A DNA stretch of 64,000 bases from Veillonella parvula (lineage in GTDB: Bacteria > Bacillota > Negativicutes > Veillonellales > Veillonellaceae): positions 496,001-560,000 of the forward strand of contig NZ_LR778174.1 of the NCBI RefSeq assembly GCF_902810435.1, written 5' to 3'. Below, piece after piece: positions 57,947 through 64,000 of this stretch (the first letter of the stretch is position 1; each line of letters begins with the position of its first letter). The position numbers and the translations under genes are program-made. The notes under the pieces are model-generated. The model was not told where the DNA came from and did not search any database. It saw only the letters and a program-made list of their open reading frames with translations.

Positions 57947-58366
57947 ATGCATATTGCTTCAGTAAATGTACGATTTTATGAAACTGATATGATGGGGATT
58001 GCTCACCATAGTAATCATTTTAGATGGTTTGAAATGGCGCGCATTGAATTCCTTCGTAAGATCGGTGTCACTTTGTGGGATATGATGAATGAGGATATTG
58101 TATTTCCCATCATGAATGTATCTTGCAATTATAAAGAACCTGCGAATTTCGATGATGAACTTCACATCGAAACGTATTTGGTTAAGATGACGAGGGCTCA
58201 AATGGTGTTTCGCTATCGCATGCGCCGTGCTAGTGATGGTGCAATACTTGCTACGGGGGAAACTAAGAACGCCTTTATGTCAAAATTAACAGGAAAAATT
58301 GTGCGATTAGACGATACTTTCTATCTGCCTATGTTAGCAGCTGTTGAGGAGATGCCGCATGAGTAA
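57947..58366 (+). CDS. Acyl-CoA thioesterase, hotdog fold (YbgC/FadM-like)
   Basis: This 139-residue hotdog-fold protein has VRFYETDMMGIAHHSNHFRWFEMARIEFLR near residues 8-37, where Y-x-x-T-D and H-x-N-x-F mark the 4-hydroxybenzoyl-CoA thioesterase group. It splits acyl-CoA esters, but the specific acyl chain is unknown. AAAGGAC precedes the ATG. It overlaps murI by eight bases, so the two are coupled. Confidence 0.9.
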   Translation: MHIASVNVRFYETDMMGIAHHSNHFRWFEMARIEFLRKIGVTLWDMMNEDIVFPIMNVSCNYKEPANFDDELHIETYLVKMTRAQMVFRYRMRRASDGAILATGETKNAFMSKLTGKIVRLDDTFYLPMLAAVEEMPHE

Positions 58367-59162
58367 TGTACAACAATTGCCTATCGGTGTATTTGACTCT
58401 GGTGTAGGCGGACTATCTGTGTTAAAGGTATTACAAGAACAATTTCCTAACGAAGATTTTATCTATATCGGTGATAATGCGAATAATCCTGTAGGTAATC
58501 GCAGTGATGATGAAATCACTTATTTAGCGTGCCGTATTGCGGAGACGCTAGAAAAGCAGCCTGTTAAGTTGATGGTGATTGCTTGTAACACCTTCACCGT
58601 TGTGGCTCTTGATGCGGTACGTGAACTTGTATCTGTGCCAGTTATTGGTGTATCACAAGGTGTAAAAACAGCTATTAATAAAAGTAAAAGCAAGACTATC
58701 GGTATTATGGCGACCGTGGCCACTGTAAATAGTCATATTCATAAGCATGTGGCTTTAGAAGTTGATCACGAGGTTTTTGTTTGGGAACAACCTTGTCCAG
58801 AGTTGGCGGGGCTTATTGAACAAGGTCATTTAGATGATTACTTTGTTCGTGAAGTATGCAAGGATTATTTAGAACCTTTATTATCTCGAGAAATTGAGGT
58901 TGTTGTTTTGGGGTGTACTCATTTTCCATTTGTACAACCTTTACTAGAGGAACTAACATCGTGTCGCATTCAGTTCATTGATCCTGCTTTTGAAACAAGT
59001 GAATTGGTTCGTCACAGACTAGAGAGTAAAAATCTTTTCAATCATCAAGATACTGTAGGCACCGTGACATTGTATTTTACAAAGGATGTCGAACTTGGTG
59101 ATACGTTGAGTGCATCCTTCCTTGATACAAGCCGTCGTACCATTGAACATATTACATTATAA
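58359..59162 (+). CDS. murI: Glutamate racemase
   Basis: This 267-residue enzyme makes D-glutamate for peptidoglycan. The two catalytic Cys are C76 (VIACNTFTV) and C186 (VLGCTHFPF), and IGVFDSGVGGLSVLKVL forms the N-terminal core. The usual PYG motif is replaced by NPVG near residues 43-46. ATG 58359 is chosen because GAGGAG lies just upstream inside the thioesterase gene. In Bacillus racE lies near rph, and here rph follows 4.7 kb on. Confidence 0.95.
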   Translation: MSNVQQLPIGVFDSGVGGLSVLKVLQEQFPNEDFIYIGDNANNPVGNRSDDEITYLACRIAETLEKQPVKLMVIACNTFTVVALDAVRELVSVPVIGVSQGVKTAINKSKSKTIGIMATVATVNSHIHKHVALEVDHEVFVWEQPCPELAGLIEQGHLDDYFVREVCKDYLEPLLSREIEVVVLGCTHFPFVQPLLEELTSCRIQFIDPAFETSELVRHRLESKNLFNHQDTVGTVTLYFTKDVELGDTLSASFLDTSRRTIEHITL

Positions 59163-59174
59163 AGGAGATATCCT

Positions 59175-59714
59175 ATGTGGTTTTATAACATCCTCAGTGC
59201 AGTAATAGCTATTATTGTGGCTGTTGCAGCTCTGTACTTATTATTCCGTTTGTTTGTGTTGAAACAAGGTAATGAAAATATTGTCTTATTAGCGAAACGG
59301 GCAACGAACTTCCAAGTATCTGATCGTAGTTTTGAGTCCATTACTTTGTTCTGTGATATACCATTTGTAAATAAAGGGCGCCAATTGGGCACAATAATGG
59401 ACTTATTTCCACGTCCATTATTACCAGAAGAACATTTTGATGCAGTTAAAGTAAATGCTTGGGCTATGGATATTAATCGTCCGCGTCAAGATGGATACTT
59501 TGAAGCTATAATTATCAAACCACGCAAAGGTGGCACAATTCGTGTATATGTTACATTAACAGGTAAAACTGGCAATATTCGAGAAGATATTAAGGGATTC
59601 CCTTATATGGACATCGATATTTACTACCAAATCGTAGGCCGGACAGACTATCATATCGATAAACAGCGTATTCGTTTGACTGCTGAAGAAGTTCAAGCAG
59701 CAATGGTTCAATAA
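59175..59714 (+). CDS. Membrane-anchored hypothetical protein
   Basis: This 179-residue protein has one N-terminal membrane segment (about residues 5-28). A beta-rich domain with DIPFVNKGRQLGTIMDLFPRPLLP and GTIRVYVTLTGKTGNIRE follows. No family is recognised. GGAG precedes the ATG, and it lies 12 bases after murI and 12 bases before the CofE-like gene, so it appears to be part of one operon with them. Confidence 0.72.
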   Translation: MWFYNILSAVIAIIVAVAALYLLFRLFVLKQGNENIVLLAKRATNFQVSDRSFESITLFCDIPFVNKGRQLGTIMDLFPRPLLPEEHFDAVKVNAWAMDINRPRQDGYFEAIIIKPRKGGTIRVYVTLTGKTGNIREDIKGFPYMDIDIYYQIVGRTDYHIDKQRIRLTAEEVQAAMVQ

Positions 59715-59726
59715 GGAGGCATAACA

Positions 59727-60377
59727 ATGGCAGAATTAGAGTTAGTATGTGTGCCAACACGTATCCTTACAGATAATGATGACATCGTTGATGCTATCGT
59801 TGAATTTGGGGGACATAATATTGGACCTGAAGATATCGTATGCGTTGCTGAATCTGTAGTAGCTATTACGCAAGGTCGTTTTACACGTCCTGAAGAACTA
59901 AATGTGTGCTGGCAAGCTCGTTTAATTAATCGTTTTATCCATCCAGATGGTTCCATGGCATCTATTTATGGTATGCAATCGGCTATGAATTTGGATGGTA
60001 AATGGAAGGTATTAGGTGCTTTTATTTTAGGTGCTATTGCTAAAATTTTCCGTAAACCAGGGGTATTCTATGCAATTGCTCGGGCTGCATCCTTAACAGA
60101 TGATGTAACGGGGACTATGCCTCCATTTGATAAGCACATTGTATTTGGTCCAAAGGATCCCGATAAAGTGGCTGAGAAAATTGTATCTCGCACAGGTTGT
60201 TATGGTGCCGTTGTAGCTGACGTTAATGACTTGAAGCGGTCCGCTATTTTAGGCACAAGCCGTGGCATTGATGCTAAAAAAATTGCACAATTGTTGATTG
60301 ATAATCCATTTGGTAACGATAGTCAAATGACTCCGATTGTTATCATCAAAAATTACGCATCTGTATCTGGTAAATAA
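59727..60377 (+). CDS. F420-0:gamma-glutamyl ligase-like protein (CofE family)
   Basis: This 216-residue protein matches the CofE domain, which in F420-producing organisms adds L-glutamate to F420-0 using GTP. Family features are VPTRILTDNDDIVDAIVEFG, DIVCVAESVVAITQGRF, and IVSRTGCYGAVVADVNDL. No other F420 genes are visible here. In Firmicutes lacking F420 the domain often stands alone and may ligate glutamate to another substrate. AAGGAGG precedes the ATG. A terminator closes the murI operon. Confidence 0.88.
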   Translation: MAELELVCVPTRILTDNDDIVDAIVEFGGHNIGPEDIVCVAESVVAITQGRFTRPEELNVCWQARLINRFIHPDGSMASIYGMQSAMNLDGKWKVLGAFILGAIAKIFRKPGVFYAIARAASLTDDVTGTMPPFDKHIVFGPKDPDKVAEKIVSRTGCYGAVVADVNDLKRSAILGTSRGIDAKKIAQLLIDNPFGNDSQMTPIVIIKNYASVSGK

Positions 60378-60381
60378 CAGA

Positions 60382-60421
60382 AGGCTGTACTCATCACATA
60401 GAGATGGGTACAGCTTTTTTA
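60382..60421 (+). terminator. Terminator of the murI operon
   Basis: AGGCTGTACTCATC pairs with GATGGGTACAGCT (one mismatch) around ACATAGA, followed by six Ts. Confidence 0.93.
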
Positions 60422-60570
60422 TATAATGAGCCTGAATATGGACTATACGCAGATTTGAATAGGGATTGCATATTAGATCAAATAGAGAGTATATGGTAGC
60501 TTAAATGGAGTTTCCTTTACTCCGTTTTGAGTTTGTAAGGATTCTCTATTCATACTAATAAGGAGGTTAT

Positions 60571-62283
60571 ATGTTACTAGGATTAGACGTAGGTGGTACT
60601 TTTACCGATGCTGTTATCATTGATGGCCATCGTGTAGTGGCAACTGCCAAGAGGCGGACTACAAAGGATAATCTAATGAATGGTATAGGTGAGGCCTTAG
60701 ATGCAGTTTTGGAGGGTTATGATGCATCAAATATTGAACAGGTAACTTTATCTACTACCGTGGTGACGAATACCATCGTAGAAGAGAAGGAGCAAGTAGT
60801 AGACCTCTATGTGGTTACAGGTCCAGGCCGTAATGTAGATGATATATTCCCTGTGAAACCTATATATCTTCAAGGTTATACAGATCATAGAGGTATCGTT
60901 GTAGAGCATACCCCTGCTGATGCGGTACGTGGCATAGCCAACATGGTTCAAGCACGTAGTGGTACTGATTTGGCTGCTGTATCAGCTAAATTTGGTGTAC
61001 GGAATCCTCAGGAAGAATTATCTATTACAGAGGAATTGAAAAACACATATCATACAATTTCTAATGGCAGTTTATTAAGTGGCTCTTTAAATTTCCCTCG
61101 GCGTACTATTAGCGCTTATTTTAATAGCGCTGTGACACCCGTATTTACGGTGTTTAAGAAAAATGTTGAAGATGCTCTCAGTGCACGGAATATATTGGCT
61201 CCACTTCACATTTTAAAGGCCGATGGTGGTTCTCTACCTATGGAACATATGGTGAGTCGTCCAGTAGAGACTGCCTTTACAGGCCCTGCTGCAACAGTTC
61301 TTGGACTATCGGCTCTCGGCGTTATAGGTAATAAGCATACAGTGGCTCTAGATATTGGGGGTACTACAACGGATATATCCCTTTGGAAGCATGGTAAACC
61401 ATTGATGACAAAAAATGGTGTATCTATCCGTGAGTATCCAAGTGCAGTGCGATCCTTTGCCGTTACTTCCGTCGGTATTGGTGGGGAATCTGTAATTCGC
61501 CTTAAAAATGGTAATCTTACCGTAGGTCCTGAACGAGTGGGACCATCAGTGGCTCTAGGTGGTATAGAACCTACCTTGGGGGATGCACTTATCGTGCTCG
61601 GTCATGCAAACTATGGTGACTTTAATCTGGCATCACGAGCTTTACAAGATTTAGCGGATGCTATACAGGCTACATTACGATCTAAAAATGTAAATACCTC
61701 AAATAATCAATTAACTCTTATTAAGACTGCCTCTGATGTAGCACGACTAATCGTAGAAAAAGCGTTGCAAACGATTCAACATGGTATTAACGAGGTCGTA
61801 AAAGTAGAAAATAAACGACCTATTTATGTGGTAGCAGATATTGTAAATCCTGATGTATTTGTACCAGAACATATCGTTGTGGTAGGGGGCACAGCACCAA
61901 GTTTAGGTCCGAGTATCGGGGAGTATCTAGAGTTACCTGTTACGATTCCTGAGAATGCTGCCGTAGCAAATGCTATAGGCGCTGCACTAGCTTTATCTAC
62001 CATCGAACTCACTGTTCATGTAGACACAAAACGTCGGTTGCTAGTCATTCCTGAATTAGGTGTTAAACAACAAAACTGTACTTTGAAACGAGCGGAACAA
62101 GTTGTGGAACGAGCAAAAGAAACTCTTAGTGAAGAGGCGATACGTTTAGGTTTAGATACGGTGCAAGAGATAGAGGTCATTAGCATTGAGGATTTCCCTG
62201 TAGTAGAGGGATGGCAATCTATGGAGCGTTTAATTACTGTGAAAGTACAACTGGCGGCGGGGGTGAAACACTATGTGGAATAA
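60571..62283 (+). CDS. Hydantoinase/oxoprolinase-family ATPase (HyuA-like)
   Basis: This 570-residue protein belongs to the hydantoinase/oxoprolinase family. It begins LLGLDVGGTFTDAVIIDGH, the first ATP motif of the ASKHA fold. Later ALDIGGTTTDISLWKHGKPL near residue 260 and VVVGGTAPSLGPSIGEYL near 430 complete the site. Members hydrolyse hydantoins, 5-oxoproline or acetone-like substrates, usually with a partner HyuB, which is absent here. The substrate is unknown. AAGGAGG precedes the ATG. The end overlaps the next gene by 11 bases. Confidence 0.88.
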   Translation: MLLGLDVGGTFTDAVIIDGHRVVATAKRRTTKDNLMNGIGEALDAVLEGYDASNIEQVTLSTTVVTNTIVEEKEQVVDLYVVTGPGRNVDDIFPVKPIYLQGYTDHRGIVVEHTPADAVRGIANMVQARSGTDLAAVSAKFGVRNPQEELSITEELKNTYHTISNGSLLSGSLNFPRRTISAYFNSAVTPVFTVFKKNVEDALSARNILAPLHILKADGGSLPMEHMVSRPVETAFTGPAATVLGLSALGVIGNKHTVALDIGGTTTDISLWKHGKPLMTKNGVSIREYPSAVRSFAVTSVGIGGESVIRLKNGNLTVGPERVGPSVALGGIEPTLGDALIVLGHANYGDFNLASRALQDLADAIQATLRSKNVNTSNNQLTLIKTASDVARLIVEKALQTIQHGINEVVKVENKRPIYVVADIVNPDVFVPEHIVVVGGTAPSLGPSIGEYLELPVTIPENAAVANAIGAALALSTIELTVHVDTKRRLLVIPELGVKQQNCTLKRAEQVVERAKETLSEEAIRLGLDTVQEIEVISIEDFPVVEGWQSMERLITVKVQLAAGVKHYVE

Positions 62284-63691
62284 AGGACTATCCTATCGAG
62301 AGCGTCATGGTATTCTGAATATGGATACTAAACAGGATGAGGCTACGAGCTCTACTATTGATAAAGCTAAATATCATCATAGTTTAGGTCTTGTCTTTTT
62401 CCCTGCTTTTGATTGGAAAATTTCTGAAACACATCCTGAACGACAAGAGCGTTTACTCTATACGCGAGATCAAATCGTAGAGGAAGGTTTATTAGATATA
62501 CCAAATATTAGAGAATATAATCCAATAGTAGCGGATTGGGATACAATAGAGCGAGTTCACGTTGGCGCTCCAGATTTAGAGTCTTGGGTGACGGAAGCCC
62601 ATCGTGTATCTGCTGGAGGTGCTATTGCGGCAGCTGATGCAGTCATACGTGGTGAAGTAGACCGTGCTTTTGCGTTAGTAAGACCACCAGGTCACCATGC
62701 AATGGCTATGGTTCATGGTATTCGCGGCTTCTGTACGATTAATATTGAAGCCGTTATGATCCAACACATGCGCCAAACCTATGGAATCAAACGTGTTGCC
62801 GTAGTAGATACCGATGTACATCATGGTGATGGTTCTCAAGATGTGTTTTACCATGATCCTGATACGTTGTATATTAGCTTCCATCAAGATGGACGAACCC
62901 TCTATCCGGGAACAGGCTTTATGGATGAATTTGGTGGACCTCAGGCTATCGGTAGTAATATAGATATTCCGCTGCCCCCGGGCACAGGTGACGAAGGCTT
63001 GATGAAGGTCATGCGTGAGCTTGTATTGCCTATCCTTGAAGAGTTTAATCCAGATATCGTCATTAACTCGGCAGGACAAGATAATCACTTTAGTGATCCG
63101 TTGGCTAATATGCAGGTAACTGCGAAGGGTTATGCAGAATTAGTCGATTTGTTACAAGCAGATATAGCTGTACTTGAAGGAGGCTATTCAGTACAAGAAG
63201 CGTTGCCATATGTAAATACGGGTATCATTTTATCCATGGCAGGCCTTGATTACAGCAAAGTTGTAGAACCTGCCTTTGATCCTGTTAAATACAAACAGAG
63301 TCAAAATGTAACTAGTTACATAGATGATTTAATCGTTAAGTGGAAGATACAATGGGCTAACCGTCATAAGATGGCCGAAGACGAGCGCGTAGGTGCAGGG
63401 GATGTTTGGTCTAATCATTATAACGTGTACTACGATGAAACAGGCGTACAAGAGGAGCGCCTTGAAAAGGTGCGCATGTATAAAGACAAGGTAGGCTGGC
63501 ATAGCGTGCTCTCGCGAGGACAATACGGACCGTATGGGCCGCAAAGTGTATATGCTATGTTTATACCTTGGCAAGCAGATGAAGGGACGCGTCAAGATGC
63601 TATTGTAGAAGCAAAACGAGCCAAAGTAGAAGGGGGAGCAAGCCGTTACGTTGTGGTAGATCCACTTGGTGACGGACAATATGAACTATAA
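62273..63691 (+). CDS. Histone-deacetylase-family protein, AcuC/APAH-like
   Basis: This 472-residue protein has the arginase/deacetylase fold core: HPERQERLLYTRD, RPPGHHAM (H141, H142), DTDVHHGDGSQDVF (zinc ligands near D181 and H183), YISFHQDGRTLYPGTGF and NSAGQDNH. Bacterial members deacetylate acetyl-lysine or polyamines. An extra C-terminal region of about 130 residues (KWKIQWANRHKMAEDERVG onward) is not part of the standard domain. GGGGG lies eight bases before the ATG within the hydantoinase end, so the two are coupled. Confidence 0.9.
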   Translation: MWNKGLSYRERHGILNMDTKQDEATSSTIDKAKYHHSLGLVFFPAFDWKISETHPERQERLLYTRDQIVEEGLLDIPNIREYNPIVADWDTIERVHVGAPDLESWVTEAHRVSAGGAIAAADAVIRGEVDRAFALVRPPGHHAMAMVHGIRGFCTINIEAVMIQHMRQTYGIKRVAVVDTDVHHGDGSQDVFYHDPDTLYISFHQDGRTLYPGTGFMDEFGGPQAIGSNIDIPLPPGTGDEGLMKVMRELVLPILEEFNPDIVINSAGQDNHFSDPLANMQVTAKGYAELVDLLQADIAVLEGGYSVQEALPYVNTGIILSMAGLDYSKVVEPAFDPVKYKQSQNVTSYIDDLIVKWKIQWANRHKMAEDERVGAGDVWSNHYNVYYDETGVQEERLEKVRMYKDKVGWHSVLSRGQYGPYGPQSVYAMFIPWQADEGTRQDAIVEAKRAKVEGGASRYVVVDPLGDGQYEL

Positions 63692-63797
63692 TGTTAATTT
63701 CCATAAATAATAATGCGAGTCATCATGTTAGAATCGTAAATTATAATATGATTTGTAATACTGAAAAATAGAAAAAATATGATATAATATAAGAAAT

Positions 63798-63823
63798 AAC
63801 GCCCCTTTGTATAAGGGGCGTTC
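63798..63823 (+). terminator. Hairpin before rph
   Basis: AACGCCCCTT pairs with AAGGGGCGTT around TGTAT. The T run is weak, so it may be a partial terminator or leader structure. Confidence 0.7.
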
Positions 63824-63854
63824 TAATATTTACTTTTAGAATGGTGAGGTTCCT

Positions 63855-64000
63855 ATGCGCAGCGATAATAGAACAGCGGGTCAATTGCGACCTATTAAAA
63901 TAACACGGAATTTTACAGAGTATGCAGAAGGATCTGTACTTATTGAGTGTGGTAAGACCAAAGTTATCTGTACGGCTACTGTTGAGGATTCTGTGCCACG
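63855..64000 (+). CDS. rph: Ribonuclease PH, 5' end (partial)
   Basis: The first 48 codons are in the window and read [19 protein letters not shown], then [20 protein letters not shown]. The start matches the RNase PH family, which trims the 3' end of tRNA with phosphate. GGTGAGG precedes the ATG. The gene continues past the window edge. Confidence 0.95.
   Translation, partial: MRSDNRTAGQLRPIKITRNFTEYAEGSVLIECGKTKVICTATVEDSVP

Overview
The window looks like chromosome from a diderm Firmicute of the Negativicutes, most likely Veillonella or a close relative. This is inferred from gene content, because no database search was possible. The evidence is Firmicute-style gene order and families (murI near rph, PadR with DUF1700, MetNIQ, D-amino-acid aminotransferase) together with outer-membrane and LPS genes (a heptosyltransferase-like GT9, ArnT-like GT39 and PAP2 proteins) and a biotin-dependent decarboxylase carboxyltransferase subunit.

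Bases 1-13053 are the right part of a contractile-tailed, P2-like prophage. In order they hold the end of a probable tail tube gene, a tail assembly chaperone pair with a -1 frameshift site, tape measure, gpX, gpD, gpV, gpU, gpW, gpJ, gpI and a tail fibre. Next come a tail-fibre recombination locus, a lysis module (holin-like proteins, endolysin, two overlapping spanin-like frames) and a small gene with its own promoter. The prophage ends in a 3' fragment of tRNA-Leu(GAG), the probable attachment site.

The most striking element is at 7955-9750. The tail-fibre gene is followed by three further in-frame C-terminal cassettes, one on the plus strand and two on the minus strand. All four alternative ends begin with Gln-Trp at copies of a short repeat (core CCAGTGGG), and a tyrosine recombinase gene lies directly beside the last repeat. 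The layout matches a shufflon: inversion between oppositely oriented repeats would swap the fibre tip. It includes one tail-to-tail cassette pair with overlapping stop codons.

Bases 13186-37101 are mostly envelope and metabolic genes. They include a DUF4178 protein, an organophosphate antiporter, a nitrilase-family amidase, and a deacetylase / phosphodiester glycosidase / membrane protein operon. A GT9 glycosyltransferase and the decarboxylase subunit follow. Then come a two-component system with HtrA, a PadR-DUF1700 operon ending in a Met/His-rich exported protein, pyrFE, an exonuclease with the deoC-pdp-cdd nucleoside salvage genes, and PAP2 plus GT39 lipid-modifying enzymes. Two intergenic stretches, after the response regulator and after the Met/His-rich gene, look like small RNAs with exposed CUCUCU tracts and strong terminators.

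Bases 37261-64000 hold a second two-component system, MetQ, MenA, two related secreted proteins, RidA and a cysteine desulfidase-like protein. Further on are an MFS exporter, tRNA-Ser(CGA) overlapped by tadA, a TRIC-like channel, a DUF4127 protein, an acyltransferase, D-amino-acid aminotransferase and MetNI. The window closes with a TrpR-like regulator, a TSUP permease, an SDR enzyme, a thioesterase, murI, a CofE-like ligase, a hydantoinase-like ATPase, a histone-deacetylase-family protein and the start of rph. Most genes sit in short operons closed by clear hairpin terminators.
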